A stretch of DNA of 64,000 nucleotides from Xenophilus aerolatus (GTDB taxonomy: Bacteria; Pseudomonadota; Gammaproteobacteria; Burkholderiales; Burkholderiaceae_C). The stretch spans positions 62,001 through 126,000 of the forward strand of contig QAIB01000006.1 in assembly GCA_030418545.1 (NCBI GenBank), written 5' to 3'. This document shows positions 56,027-64,000 of the stretch, one piece after another (within the stretch, counting starts at the first letter, position 1; the number at the start of each line of letters is the position of its first letter). Both the position numbers and the translations under genes were made by a program. Under the pieces are notes generated by a model that was given only the letters and a program-made list of their open reading frames with translations, was not told the DNA's origin and made no database searches.

Positions 56027-56596
56027 ATGGGCCTCACCGATGCACAACTGCGCAAGGCGATCACGACGTTGCTTTCCGAACGCGAACCGCCGGCCACGAT
56101 CTGCCCGTCCGAGGTCGCCCGCGCAACCGCGCCGGAGGACTGGCGCCCACTGATGCCGCGAGTGCGCGAGGTGGCCTTCGCCATGGCGCGCGAGGGCCGC
56201 ATCGAGCTCAGGCAGAAGCGCCAGCCCGTGGCACCCGACCCGCCGCCGCGCGGGCCGATCCGGCTCGGCCACGTGCAGGCCACGGCAGATGCTCACCCCA
56301 CCACGCCCGACGGGCGCTACCTGGTCGTGCGCGGACGGCTCTGGCGCAAGGCGAATCCGGAACTGCCTGCAGAGCTGCGGCAATCGCTCGTCGACGCGCT
56401 GATGGACGCGCGACGCGCCCTCGCCCGTCCGCTGTCGCCGGACGAGCGCCGCGCCGCCCGCGACGAGGTCGAGCGCACCAAGCAGGCGCTGGGCGAACGC
56501 GGCCCCGTGTGGTGGACCGATGGCGCGCCGGATTTCAACCGCAGGATGGTGAAGAACACGCCGTACCGCGATTGGTACGCGTCGCTCGCGCCCTGA
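56027..56596 (+). CDS. DUF3253 protein fused to a second conserved domain
   Basis: 189 aa, start ATG 56027. Residues ~5-75 (QLRKAITTLLSEREPPATIC to GRIELRQKRQPV) form a small winged-helix-like DUF3253 domain. After a GPIRL linker, residues ~98-189 hold a different conserved unit, YLVVRGRLWRKANPELP to GERGPVWWTDGAPDFNRRMV. I know both units as separate hypothetical proteins in related bacteria, so this looks like a fusion. The function is unknown. It is transcribed alone, between divergent and convergent neighbours. Confidence 0.78.
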   Translation: MGLTDAQLRKAITTLLSEREPPATICPSEVARATAPEDWRPLMPRVREVAFAMAREGRIELRQKRQPVAPDPPPRGPIRLGHVQATADAHPTTPDGRYLVVRGRLWRKANPELPAELRQSLVDALMDARRALARPLSPDERRAARDEVERTKQALGERGPVWWTDGAPDFNRRMVKNTPYRDWYASLAP

Positions 56597-56608
56597 GGGC
56601 GGGGCGCA

Positions 56609-57364
56609 TCAGGCCACCACCAGCACCGCTCCCGCCTTGCGCAAGGGCGCCAGCGCGGCCTTCGGCGCCTCGGGCGCCACCAGCACGGTGGCCGCGGCAT
56701 CGAGCGGGGCAATGACGTAAGGCGACGCGGCGCCAAGCTTCTCCGACGAGGCCATGACGACGGTGTCGCCGGCCGCGGCCATGAGCGCGCGCTTGACGGC
56801 GGCCTCTTCCATGTCGGCCGTGCTGAGCCCGGCCTGGGCGTGCACGCCCGTCACGCCCATGAAGTACAGGTCGGCATGGATCCGCGCGATGGCCTCGACC
56901 GCGGCCGCGCCGACGGCGACCACCGAGTGCTTGAACAGCCGCCCCCCGATGAGCACCACCTCGACGCCGGGGTGTTCCACCAGTTCCACCGCCACCGAGG
57001 GACTGTGCGTGACCACGGTGGCCCGCAATGCCGGCGGCAGGTGGCGCGCCAGTTGCACGGCGGTGGTGCCGCCGTCGACGAACACGACCTGACCCGGCTG
57101 CACCATGGCGGCGGCAGCGCGGCCGATGGCGACCTTCTCCTGCGGCGCCAGTCGCTGGCGGCCGGCGAAGTCGGCCTCGGCGGCGGCGACCGGCAGCGCG
57201 CCGCCGTGCACGCGCTGCAGCCGCCCCTGGGCGGCGAGTTCGCGCAGGTCGCGCCGGATCGTGTCTTCCGACAGGCCGAGCGACTCGCTCAAGGCCTTGG
57301 CCACGACCTGGCCGTCACGCTGGAGCGCGTCGAGGATGTGCTGCTGGCGCTGGCGGGTGAGCAT
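56609..57364 (-). CDS. DeoR-family transcriptional regulator
   Basis: 251 aa, ATG at 57364. The HTH is VVAKALSESLGLSEDTIRRDLREL near residue 22. The DeoRC sensor has VFVDGGTTAVQLARHL near 93 and GVTGVHAQAGLSTADMEEAAVKR near 175. DeoR regulators sense phosphorylated sugars. It is divergent from the NUDIX hydrolase gene with two direct repeats between them, so it may control that gene and itself. Confidence 0.92.
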   Translation of the reverse strand: MLTRQRQQHILDALQRDGQVVAKALSESLGLSEDTIRRDLRELAAQGRLQRVHGGALPVAAAEADFAGRQRLAPQEKVAIGRAAAAMVQPGQVVFVDGGTTAVQLARHLPPALRATVVTHSPSVAVELVEHPGVEVVLIGGRLFKHSVVAVGAAAVEAIARIHADLYFMGVTGVHAQAGLSTADMEEAAVKRALMAAAGDTVVMASSEKLGAASPYVIAPLDAAATVLVAPEAPKAALAPLRKAGAVLVVA

Positions 57365-57394
57365 GCGGCAATGGTAATCCCTCGCCGCATGTTT

Positions 57395-57422
57395 TTGCAC
57401 GATTTTTCTTGAAGTTGCACGA
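57395..57422. promoter_or_regulatory. Two direct TTGCACGA repeats in the DeoR/NUDIX divergent region
   Basis: TTGCACGA at 57395-57402 and 57415-57422, exactly 20 bases (two helical turns) apart, in the 79-base gap between the divergent genes. The surrounding DNA is AT-richer (GATTTTTC between the copies). The same-face spacing suggests cooperative binding, presumably by the DeoR protein. Confidence 0.5.
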
Positions 57423-57443
57423 ATTGCCGCTTAGCATCGGCCT

Positions 57444-58040
57444 ATGGCCCACGTCAGCGAACGCGTGCGGGTGCGCGAAGTCACCCTGCTGTCCGACAAC
57501 TGGTACACGCTCAAGACCACGCGCTTCGACTGGCGCCGCAACGACGGCCGGTGGCAGGAACAGCGCCGCGAGACTTACGACCGCGGCAACGGCGCCGCCC
57601 TGCTGCCCTACGACCTGGCGCGGCGCACGGTGCTGCTGGTGCGGCAGTTCCGCTACCCCGCCTTCGTGAACGGCCATGAGGACCTGCTGATCGAGGTGGC
57701 GGCCGGGCTGCTGGACGACGAGGCGCCCGAGGTGCGCATCCGCGGCGAGGCAGAGGAAGAGCTGGGCTACCGCCTGGGCGCCGTGCGCAAGGTGTTCGAG
57801 GCCTTCATGAGCCCCGGCTCGGTGACCGAGAAGCTGCACTTCTTCGTCGCGCCCTACGACGCCGGCATGCGCATCGGCGACGGCGGCGGCCTGGCCGAGG
57901 AGGGCGAGGACATCGAGGTGCTCGAAGTGGACATCGACGAGGCGCTGGCGATGGTGGCCGACGGGCGCATCGTCGATGCGAAGACGATCCTGCTGCTGTA
58001 CCACGCGCAGCTGCACCTGTTCGCAGCGCCCGCGCGCTGA
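57444..58040 (+). CDS. NUDIX hydrolase, GDP-mannose pyrophosphatase-like (NudK/NudF type)
   Basis: 198 aa, close to the 191 aa of E. coli NudK. RQFRYPAFVNGHEDLLIEVAAG near residue 66 leads into the Nudix helix GLLDDEAPEVRIRGEAEEEL near 87, which keeps the EAEEELGY core, although Gly replaces the Arg/Lys before the first Glu. FMSPGSVTEKLHFFVAPY near 113 is typical of ADP-ribose/GDP-mannose pyrophosphatases. It would cleave a nucleoside diphosphate sugar. Control by the divergent DeoR regulator fits a sugar-linked role. Confidence 0.85.
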   Translation: MAHVSERVRVREVTLLSDNWYTLKTTRFDWRRNDGRWQEQRRETYDRGNGAALLPYDLARRTVLLVRQFRYPAFVNGHEDLLIEVAAGLLDDEAPEVRIRGEAEEELGYRLGAVRKVFEAFMSPGSVTEKLHFFVAPYDAGMRIGDGGGLAEEGEDIEVLEVDIDEALAMVADGRIVDAKTILLLYHAQLHLFAAPAR

Positions 58041-58071
58041 GCCCTTGCGGCGCTTTGGATAATCGCGGCCC

Positions 58072-59541
58072 ATGCCGCTGTGCCCTTTCACGCTCTCCGC
58101 CCCTTCCGCCTTGCTCTCCTGCCTGCGCGCAGGCGCTCTCGCCGCGAGCGCCTTGCTCGTCGCTGCCGCCGCGCAGGCGCAGCAGGCGCTTCCACCGGAA
58201 GTGGACGCAGCCCTGGCGCGCGCCAAGGTGCCGCGCGATGCGGTGACGATGCTGGTGGCCGATGCCGAGGGCCTGCGCCCGCCGCGCCTGGCCTGGCGCA
58301 CGCAGGTGCCGGTCAACCCGGCGTCGATCATGAAGCTGGTGACGACGTACGCCGCGCTCGACCTGCTCGGCCCGGCCTACACCTGGAGCACGCCGGTCTA
58401 CACCGACGGCCGCGTGATCGACGGCACGCTGCACGGCAACCTCTACATCCAGGGCCGCGGCGACCCGAACCTGGTGGTCGAGCGGCTGTGGCTGCTGCTG
58501 CGGCGCGTACAGGGGCTGGGCATCCGTCAGATCGCCGGCGACATCGTGCTGGACCGCAGCGCATTCGACACCACGGTGGACGGCGACCCGGCCGCCTTCG
58601 ATGGCGAGCCGCTGCGGCCGTACAACGCCTCGCCCGACGCGCTGCTGATCAATTTCAAGTCGGTGGTGATGACCTTCACGCCCGGCGTGGGCGGCAACGC
58701 GGCCCAGGTGAGCTACGACCCGCCGCTGGCCGGCGTGGCGACGCAGGCGACCGTGCCGCTGACAGCTGGCGAGTGCGGCGACTGGCGCGGCGGCCTGCGT
58801 GCCGACCTGGCCGATCCCACGCGCATCGGCTTCGCGGGCGGCCTGCCCGCCGCCTGCGGCGAAAAGAGCTGGGCCATCGCGTACGCCGACCCGCGCAGCT
58901 ATGCGTCACGCGCCGTCGGCGGAATGTGGGCCGAGATGGGCAACACGCTGCGCGGCCAGGTGCGCGAGGGGCCGGTGCCCGCGGGCCTGAAGCCGGCCTT
59001 CGAGCTCGAGTCGCCGCCGCTGGCCGAGGTGGTGCGCGACATCAACAAGTACAGCAACAACGTGATGGCGCAGCAGGTGTTTCTCACGCTGGGCCTCGCG
59101 CAGCGCAAGCGCGGCAGCTTCGAGACCGCGCGGGGCGTGGTGCGGCAATGGTGGAACGACCGCGTCGGCACGGGCGAAGGGCAGCCCGTGCTGGACAACG
59201 GCTCGGGGCTGTCGCGGCAGGAGCGCGTGAGTGCGGCAGCGCTGGGCAAGATGCTGCAGGTGGCCTGGCGCTCGCCGGCGATGCCGGAGCTGATGGGCTC
59301 GATGCCCTCGATCGGCGTCGACGGCACGCTCAAGCGCCGGCAGCTGCGCGGCGGCGGTTCGGCGCACCTGAAGACCGGCACCCTGCGCGACGCCGCGGGC
59401 GTGGCCGGCTATGTGGACGGCGCGAGCGGCCGGCGCTGGGTGGTGGTGGCGATCGCCAACGACGCCAACGCGGCTGCGGCGCGGCCGGCTTTCGACGCGC
59501 TGGTGGACTGGGCGACGAGGGACCAGCAAGGGGAGCGTTGA
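58072..59541 (+). CDS. dacB: D-alanyl-D-alanine carboxypeptidase/endopeptidase (PBP4, S13 family)
   Basis: 489 aa with a signal peptide cleaved after AAAQA. The active-site SxxK is PASIMKL near residue 84. The SxN motif is YSNNVMAQQ near 326 and the KTG triad is HLKTGTLRDAAG near 434. Between them lies the S13-specific insertion (domains II/III, residues ~110-290), including GDIVLDRSAFD. It trims peptidoglycan cross-links in the periplasm. It follows the NUDIX gene by 31 bases in the same direction. A palindrome shared with 9406 lies 13 bases after its stop. Confidence 0.94.
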   Translation: MPLCPFTLSAPSALLSCLRAGALAASALLVAAAAQAQQALPPEVDAALARAKVPRDAVTMLVADAEGLRPPRLAWRTQVPVNPASIMKLVTTYAALDLLGPAYTWSTPVYTDGRVIDGTLHGNLYIQGRGDPNLVVERLWLLLRRVQGLGIRQIAGDIVLDRSAFDTTVDGDPAAFDGEPLRPYNASPDALLINFKSVVMTFTPGVGGNAAQVSYDPPLAGVATQATVPLTAGECGDWRGGLRADLADPTRIGFAGGLPAACGEKSWAIAYADPRSYASRAVGGMWAEMGNTLRGQVREGPVPAGLKPAFELESPPLAEVVRDINKYSNNVMAQQVFLTLGLAQRKRGSFETARGVVRQWWNDRVGTGEGQPVLDNGSGLSRQERVSAAALGKMLQVAWRSPAMPELMGSMPSIGVDGTLKRRQLRGGGSAHLKTGTLRDAAGVAGYVDGASGRRWVVVAIANDANAAAARPAFDALVDWATRDQQGER

Positions 59542-59554
59542 GCTTCTTCTGCCG

Positions 59555-59573
59555 ATCGTCACGTTTGTGACGA
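59555..59573. repeat. Palindrome ATCGTCACGTTTGTGACGA, copy 2
   Basis: Differs by one base from the palindrome at 9406-9424. It starts 14 bases after the dacB stop. Arms TCGTCAC and GTGACGA flank GTTT. Confidence 0.55.
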
Positions 59574-59778
59574 GTTTGGCTGGAGTGGGCGGCTGGCTTG
59601 GGCTGGCGGGCGATTGCGCTTCCTGGTTTTTTGCTTCTTGGCTGTGGGGTGTTCGGGCGCTGTGGGGCTGAACCCGGCCGGCGGCGCCGGCCTGGACGGT
59701 GGGGTGGATCGGCCGGCATGAGGCGGGCGCGTTGGTGTAGTCGCAGCGCCTTGCTGCCGCTGCCCTTGGTCCTCCCCC

Positions 59779-59842
59779 ACCCGCTCGGGTTGAGCTTGTC
59801 GAAACCCTTCGCAGCGCTTCGACAGGCTCGGCGCGAACGGGG
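59779..59842. repeat. Dispersed palindromic repeat with GCYTGTCGAA arms
   Basis: GAGCTTGTCGAA (59792-59803) and TTCGACAGGCTC (59818-59829) form an 11-of-12 bp stem, flanked by CGCTCGGGT and GCGCGAACGG. This TTCGACAGGCTC type of palindrome is widely scattered in proteobacterial genomes. It probably forms an RNA hairpin between dacB and the next gene. Confidence 0.7.
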
Positions 59843-60000
59843 GATGGCGCGCAAGAGCCGGCCGATGCACAGATCGAGGATGAAATAGTCCGCGCTCAAG
59901 AGCCAAGATCGAAGCAAGCCGTGTAGTCCGGCGCCCATTGCGCACCCGATGCCCCGGTGGCCAGAATGGCCGCGCCCCCAAACATCCGGAGACACCGACC

Positions 60001-61602
60001 ATGGCCCTCAGCGCCCGCCTGTCCACCCCTGTTCGACTGGCCGGTACGGCCGCGCTGGCGGGCCTGCTCCTCGCCGGCTGCGGCGGCGGGGGCGACAGCG
60101 GCGGAGGCTTCTTTTTTCCGCCGGGCGGCGGAGGGGGCGGCACCGGCACGGCACCGGACACCGGCCGCGGCTCGCTCGTGGGCGGCCCGAGCACCATCGG
60201 CCGCCTGTCGGTCAACGAATTCCGCTCGCTGCTCCAGGCCGACGACAAGGGCAAGGCACTGCTGCAGGTCAGCGGCGCACCGACCTGCGGCGTGGTGCTG
60301 CGCAGCATCACCTACCGCACCGTCGGCGGCGCCGGCGAAGAGACCACCGCCACCGCGGCCGTGATGGTGCCCACCGGCACCAACGCCGTGTGCAACGGCA
60401 GCCGGCCCATCGTGCTCTACGCGCACGGCACCACCACCGCACGCGACTACAACATCGCCCGCTGGATCGACCCCAACCAGCCCGCTGCCGCCGAGGGCGT
60501 GACCGTGGCCGCCATGTTCGCGGCCCAGGGCTACACCGTGGTGGCGCCCAACTACGCGGGCTACGACGCCTCGCCGCTGCCCTACCACCCGTACCTCAAC
60601 GCCGACCAGCAGTCCAAGGACATGATCGACGCGCTCAAGGCCGCGCGCACCGCGCTGCCGCTCGATGGCGTGAGCGACGGCGGCTCGCTGCTGGTCACGG
60701 GCTACTCCCAGGGCGGCTTCGTCGCGCTGGCCACGCACCGCGCGATGCAGGCCGCCGGCCAGAACGTGACCGCCTCGGCACCGCTGTCGGCGCCCTCGGC
60801 CATCAGCCTGCTGATCGACTATGCCTTCAGCGGCTGGCCGGCGCTGGGCAGCACCGTCTTCGTGCCGATGATCACCACCAGCTGGCAGAAGCAGTTCGGC
60901 AACGTCTACAACAGCCCCTCGGACATCTACGAGGCGCAGTACGCCCCAACCATCGAGACGCTGCTGCCCAGCCTCACGCCGCTGTCGACCCTCATCGGCG
61001 CCGGCCAGCTGCCGCAGACCGCCCTGTTCCCGGCCAACGGGACCCCCGGGCCGATCAGCCCGGCGCTGTCCGTGTTCTACGGCCCGAACAACCTGGTGCG
61101 GCAGAGCTACCTGACGCAGGCCGCCAACGACATCGCGGCGTCGCCCTGCCCGGGCAATGCGCTGCCGGCGACGGCGGCGTCGCTGTCGACCACCACCCCG
61201 CTGGGCTGCAGCCCCTCCAACGGGCTGCGCCGCGCGGCCCTCGCCAACGACCTGCGCAACTGGACGCCCGCGCGCCCGGTGCTCATGTGCGGCGGCGACC
61301 AGGATCCGACGGTGAACTTCACCAGCACCCTGGCGACGGCGGGCTACTTCCGCGCCAAGGGGGTTCCGCCCGAGCGCCTGACGGTGCTCGATCTGGAGCA
61401 GGCCGGCGGCACGGGCGACCCCTACGCCGCCGCGCGCGCCGGCCTGGCGCAGGCCAAGGCCCAGGTCTATGCGGCGGCCGAGGGCGACGCCGCCGCCAAG
61501 GCGCAGGCCGTCACCGTGGCCTACCACGGCACGCTGGTGCCGCCCTTCTGCCTGGTGTCGGCGCGCGGGTACTTCGCGGGCTTGCTCGGCGCGGGAGGCT
61601 GA
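60001..61602 (+). CDS. Secreted alpha/beta-hydrolase lipoprotein (lipase/esterase-like)
   Basis: 533 aa. The signal peptide ends in lipobox LLLAGC near residue 27, followed by a Gly-rich spacer (to ~50). The hydrolase core has IVLYAHGTTTARDYN near residue 137 (oxyanion HG), VVAPNYAGYDASPLPYHPY near 180 and the nucleophile elbow VTGYSQGGFVALATHRAM near 234. CGGDQDPTVNF near 429 gives the acid and YHGTLVPPF near 508 a possible catalytic His. It resembles secretory lipases. Probably outer-membrane anchored and acting on esters outside the inner membrane. ATG 60001 starts the signal peptide. Confidence 0.85.
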   Translation: MALSARLSTPVRLAGTAALAGLLLAGCGGGGDSGGGFFFPPGGGGGGTGTAPDTGRGSLVGGPSTIGRLSVNEFRSLLQADDKGKALLQVSGAPTCGVVLRSITYRTVGGAGEETTATAAVMVPTGTNAVCNGSRPIVLYAHGTTTARDYNIARWIDPNQPAAAEGVTVAAMFAAQGYTVVAPNYAGYDASPLPYHPYLNADQQSKDMIDALKAARTALPLDGVSDGGSLLVTGYSQGGFVALATHRAMQAAGQNVTASAPLSAPSAISLLIDYAFSGWPALGSTVFVPMITTSWQKQFGNVYNSPSDIYEAQYAPTIETLLPSLTPLSTLIGAGQLPQTALFPANGTPGPISPALSVFYGPNNLVRQSYLTQAANDIAASPCPGNALPATAASLSTTTPLGCSPSNGLRRAALANDLRNWTPARPVLMCGGDQDPTVNFTSTLATAGYFRAKGVPPERLTVLDLEQAGGTGDPYAAARAGLAQAKAQVYAAAEGDAAAKAQAVTVAYHGTLVPPFCLVSARGYFAGLLGAGG

Positions 61603-61641
61603 CCCGCCCTGCGTGGTCGGACCGGTCCCGGTCCTGCGGGA

Positions 61642-62643
61642 TCAAGCGGCCGCGGCGCGCTGCAGGCGGTCGCGAACGCCTTCCCACTCGGGCGTGTCGG
61701 GCGGGGTCTCGATCCAGATGAGCTTGGCGCCCTCGTCGTCGAACTGGCGCAGCACCGCGAAAAGCTGCTGCGCGGTGGCGGCCGCGTCCTCGGGCATGCG
61801 GCGCAGATGCACGCGCTGCGAGCGGCTGCGGATCGGCGCACGCGCCCACACGGCGATGTGCGCCGCCTGCGCGCCCAGCACGTCCAGGGCAGTCTGCAGC
61901 GCCTTGACCTCCATCAGCCGCACCTTGGCCGTCGGGGCGTAGTGGGCCTCCAGCGTGCCCGACGCACGCGGGTCGGGCATGCCCAATTCCTCGCGCGTGT
62001 GCAGACGTTCGCCGCACGCGCGCTCGATCTGCTCGCGGGTGATGGCGCCGGGGCGCAGCAGCACCGGGGCGCCGCGGCTGCAGTCGACGATGGTGGATTC
62101 GATGCCCACCTCGCACGGCCCGCCGTCGACGATCAGCAGGCCCTCGCCGAACTCGCCGGCCACGTGCGCCGCCGTGGTGGGGCTCACGCGGCCGAAGCGG
62201 TTGGCGCTGGGGCCGGCCAGTCCGGGCACGCCGAGCTCGGCACAGGCCGCGAGCAGCGCCTGCGCCACCGGGTGTGCCGGGCAGCGCAGGCCGATGGTGT
62301 CCTGCCCGCCCGCGGCGGCGGCACCCACGCCGGGCTGGCGCGTGACGATCAAGGTCAACGGCCCGGGCCAGAAGGCGCGCGCCAGGGCCTGGGCGAAGGG
62401 CGGCAGCGGCTGGGCGAAGCGCGACACCGACTCGGTGCCCTTCATGCCGGCCGCCACGTGCACGATGAGCGGATGGTCCGAGGGCCGGCCCTTGGCCTTG
62501 AAGATGCCGTGGACGGCCTCGTCCTGCGCCGCGTCGGCGCCCAGGCCGTAGACCGTCTCGGTGGGGAAGGCGACCAGCTCGCCGGCCCGCAGCGCCAGCG
62601 CGGCGCGATGGATGGCGGCGGGGTCGTGGCCGTCGAGGATCAT
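61642..62643 (-). CDS. tsaC: L-threonylcarbamoyladenylate synthase (Sua5-type TsaC)
   Basis: 333 aa, so it has the YrdC domain plus a C-terminal Sua5 domain, unlike the ~190-aa short TsaC. LVAFPTETVYGLGADA near residue 23, KAKGRPSDHPLIVHV near 49 and LAGPSANRFGRVSPTTA near 142 are the YrdC ATP/threonine site. STIVDCSRGAPVLLRPGAIT near 183 links to Sua5. It makes threonylcarbamoyl-AMP for the t6A pathway with TsaB (54225). It follows purK on the same strand by 19 bases. Confidence 0.94.
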   Translation of the reverse strand: MILDGHDPAAIHRAALALRAGELVAFPTETVYGLGADAAQDEAVHGIFKAKGRPSDHPLIVHVAAGMKGTESVSRFAQPLPPFAQALARAFWPGPLTLIVTRQPGVGAAAAGGQDTIGLRCPAHPVAQALLAACAELGVPGLAGPSANRFGRVSPTTAAHVAGEFGEGLLIVDGGPCEVGIESTIVDCSRGAPVLLRPGAITREQIERACGERLHTREELGMPDPRASGTLEAHYAPTAKVRLMEVKALQTALDVLGAQAAHIAVWARAPIRSRSQRVHLRRMPEDAAATAQQLFAVLRQFDDEGAKLIWIETPPDTPEWEGVRDRLQRAAAA

Positions 62644-62662
62644 GGCGTGTGCCGCGCGGGGC

Positions 62663-63862
62663 TCAGCAGGCGCTCGAATCGGCCAGGCCGAGCAGCGAAG
62701 CGGCCTGTGCCGCCACCGCTCGCACCTGGTCGACCGTGGCGCCGGTGATGTTCAGGTGGCCCATCTTGCGGCCGCGGCGCGCCTCGACCTTGCCGTACAG
62801 GTGCAGGTGGGTGCCGGGCAGCGCGAGCACCCGGTCCCAGGGCGGCTCGACCTGCGCGCCGCCACCCTGCACGAACCACAGGTCGCCCAGGATGTTGAGC
62901 ATGATGGCCGGGCTGTGCTGGCGCGGCGCCACCAGCGGCAGGCCGGCCAGCGTGCGCACCTGCAGCTCGAACTGCGACTGCTCGCAGGCGTCCAGCGTGT
63001 AGTGGCCGCTGTTGTGCGGGCGCGGCGCCATCTCGTTGACGACCAGGCTGCCGTCCTCCAGCACGAAGAACTCGACGCACAGCACGCCCACGTAGTTCAG
63101 GCCGTCCGCTATCGATTTGGTAGCTGCCACCGCACGCTGGGCCTGGGCTTGCGGCATGTTTTGTTCATGAACCTCGGTCACGGCGAGGATGCCGCCGCGG
63201 TGCAGGTTGCGCTGCGGCGGAAAGTGCACGGACTGCCCGTCGCGCCCGCGCGCCACGATGACCGAGCATTCCATGGCCAGCGGCAGGCGCTTCTCGAGCA
63301 CGCAGGCGACGCGGCCGGAGGCGTCCCACGCCGCAGCCAGCTCGGCACGCGTGTGCACGGTCTGCTGGCCCTTGCCGTCGTAGCCCAGGCGGGCGGTCTT
63401 GAGGATGCCGGGCAGCAGATCGTCACCGACCGCGGCGAGCTGGTCCGGGGTCTCGATCACCGCATAGGGCGCAGGCCCCACGCCCCCCTCGGCACTGCAG
63501 CGCACGAAATGCGCCTTCTCGCGGATGCGGTCCTGCGCGATGGCGACCGCATCGGCCGCCGGCGCCACAGGCACGTCGCCGGCCAGCAGGGCCAGCGCGC
63601 CGGCGGGCACGTTCTCGAACTCGGTGGTCACCGCATCGGCCAGCCTCGACAGGCGGGCCAGGCCGTCGCCGTCCTCGTAGTCGGCGTGCACGTGGTGGTG
63701 GCTGACGCGGCCGGCCGGGCTGTCGGGGTCGGGATCGAGCACCGCGGTGAAGTAGCCCATGGCCTGCGCGGCGTGCACGAACATGCGGCCCAGCTGGCCG
63801 CCGCCCATCACGCCGAGGGTGCTGCCGGGGAGCAGCGCCGAAGTCACGGCGGCCGGACTCAC
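62663..63862 (-). CDS. purK: N5-carboxyaminoimidazole ribonucleotide synthase
   Basis: 399 aa, GTG start at 63862 overlapping the purE stop (GTGA). GVMGGGQLGRMFVHAAQAMG near residue 17 and the ATP-grasp motifs ILKTARLGYDGKGQ near 152, FVLEDGSLVVNEMAPRPHNSG near 268 are standard. It makes N5-CAIR from AIR, bicarbonate and ATP in purine synthesis. The segment AVAATKSIADG (near residue 245) is encoded by a copy of the family A repeat lying antisense, so part of this conserved enzyme has absorbed a mobile-like sequence. Confidence 0.95.
   Translation of the reverse strand: MSPAAVTSALLPGSTLGVMGGGQLGRMFVHAAQAMGYFTAVLDPDPDSPAGRVSHHHVHADYEDGDGLARLSRLADAVTTEFENVPAGALALLAGDVPVAPAADAVAIAQDRIREKAHFVRCSAEGGVGPAPYAVIETPDQLAAVGDDLLPGILKTARLGYDGKGQQTVHTRAELAAAWDASGRVACVLEKRLPLAMECSVIVARGRDGQSVHFPPQRNLHRGGILAVTEVHEQNMPQAQAQRAVAATKSIADGLNYVGVLCVEFFVLEDGSLVVNEMAPRPHNSGHYTLDACEQSQFELQVRTLAGLPLVAPRQHSPAIMLNILGDLWFVQGGGAQVEPPWDRVLALPGTHLHLYGKVEARRGRKMGHLNITGATVDQVRAVAAQAASLLGLADSSAC
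63108..63164 (+). repeat. Dispersed 57-bp repeat (family A), copy 3, inside purK
   Basis: It begins GCTATCGATTTGGTAGCTGC on the plus strand, antisense to purK. It aligns without gaps to 38091-38147 and to the minus strand of 54928-54984, with the block after GTAGCTG more diverged than in the other two. It is fully in frame within purK. Confidence 0.6.
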
Positions 63863-64000
63863 AACGCGCCCCCGCCTTGCGGCGAGAACGGCGACACCCC
63901 GGCAGCCCCCTCGACCGGCGGCAGCGTCATGGCCTCGGCCGCGGCGGTCTGCTTCGCGCGGAAGGCGTCGAGCTGCGCACGCAATGCGAGGTTGCCGACG
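63859..64000 (-). CDS. purE: N5-carboxyaminoimidazole ribonucleotide mutase, C-terminal part (5' end outside window)
   Basis: Only the last 46 residues are present: VGNLALRAQLDAFRAKQTAA followed by a Pro/Gly-rich tail to QGGGAL. The VGNLALRxQLDAFRxxQT helix is the typical PurE C-terminus. It converts N5-CAIR to CAIR. The tail after residue ~22 of this fragment is longer than usual. Its TGA overlaps the GTG of purK, so purE and purK form one operon. Confidence 0.88.
   Translation of the reverse strand, partial: VGNLALRAQLDAFRAKQTAAAEAMTLPPVEGAAGVSPFSPQGGGAL

Larger units (their letters stand above)
59542..60000. other. 459-base intergenic region with two repeat elements
   Basis: No convincing gene. 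It holds a 19-base palindrome just after dacB, a short stretch of unusual composition (T/G-rich, 59580-59760), and an ERIC/REP-like palindromic repeat at 59779-59842. The base composition is less GC-rich than the neighbouring genes. The promoter of the lipoprotein hydrolase gene starting at 60001 must lie in the right part. Confidence 0.6.

Noticed and set aside
59580-59760. Possible small gene in the T/G-rich part of the dacB downstream gap
   Set aside because: Open frames there are short, lack ribosome sites and overlap repeat elements.

Overview
The window is very GC-rich, densely coding DNA that looks chromosomal and comes from a member of the Burkholderiales, most likely a Comamonadaceae relative of Variovorax, Acidovorax or Xenophilus. 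This is inferred from gene content, codon bias and two dispersed repeat types, not from a search. Ten separate Bug (TctC-type) periplasmic solute receptors and several aromatic-acid and lactone catabolic genes are typical of that family. No rRNA, tRNA, CRISPR array, integrase or transposase was seen.

Layout. 1-6.8 kb: the end of a ring-hydroxylating dioxygenase operon (beta subunit and Rieske ferredoxin), followed by a complete LivHMGF-type ABC importer and a second, oppositely oriented receptor. 6.9-9.4 kb: TesB thioesterase, a lipoprotein and a VOC protein. 9.4-15.4 kb: a leftward operon for a flavin monooxygenase resembling 3-hydroxybenzoate 6-hydroxylase, two Bug receptors and a FAD oxidoreductase, with a divergent LysR regulator. 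15.4-17.1 kb: a hotdog thioesterase and a DUF3829 lipoprotein.

17.2-34.5 kb is a catabolic island. It holds two paralogous amidohydrolases of the PDC-lactonase/galactarolactone-isomerase type, an RraA/HMG-type aldolase, a D-2-hydroxyacid dehydrogenase, an SMP-30 lactonase, a beta-propeller lactonase, an FMN alpha-hydroxyacid oxidase, a B3-like metallo-hydrolase, seven Bug receptors and two IclR paralogues of equal length. I read it as an uncharacterised hydroxyacid/lactone pathway. Operator-like inverted repeats sit in front of several of these genes.

34.5-42.1 kb is a homogentisate operon: fahA, a Bug receptor, hmgA, a 71-aa DUF2783 protein, a 586-aa flavoprotein and an MBL-fold protein, with a divergent IclR regulator. 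The small protein plus flavoprotein match the two-component 3-hydroxyphenylacetate 6-hydroxylase (MhaA/MhaB), so the operon probably converts 3-hydroxyphenylacetate through homogentisate to fumarate and acetoacetate. Maleylacetoacetate isomerase is not in the window.

42.1-45.5 kb: a DUF1501/DUF1800 export pair of unknown function. 45.7-46.6 kb: pyrF. 46.7-52.8 kb: a ~2000-aa autotransporter adhesin whose extended signal peptide begins at an ACG codon. 52.9-64 kb is mainly housekeeping: a UDG-like protein, rimI, tsaB, an EamA exporter, a DUF3253 protein, a DeoR regulator, a NUDIX hydrolase, dacB, a lipoprotein hydrolase, tsaC, purK and the end of purE. Two families of dispersed repeats occur both between and inside genes (in the MhaA-like flavoprotein, the EamA exporter and purK).
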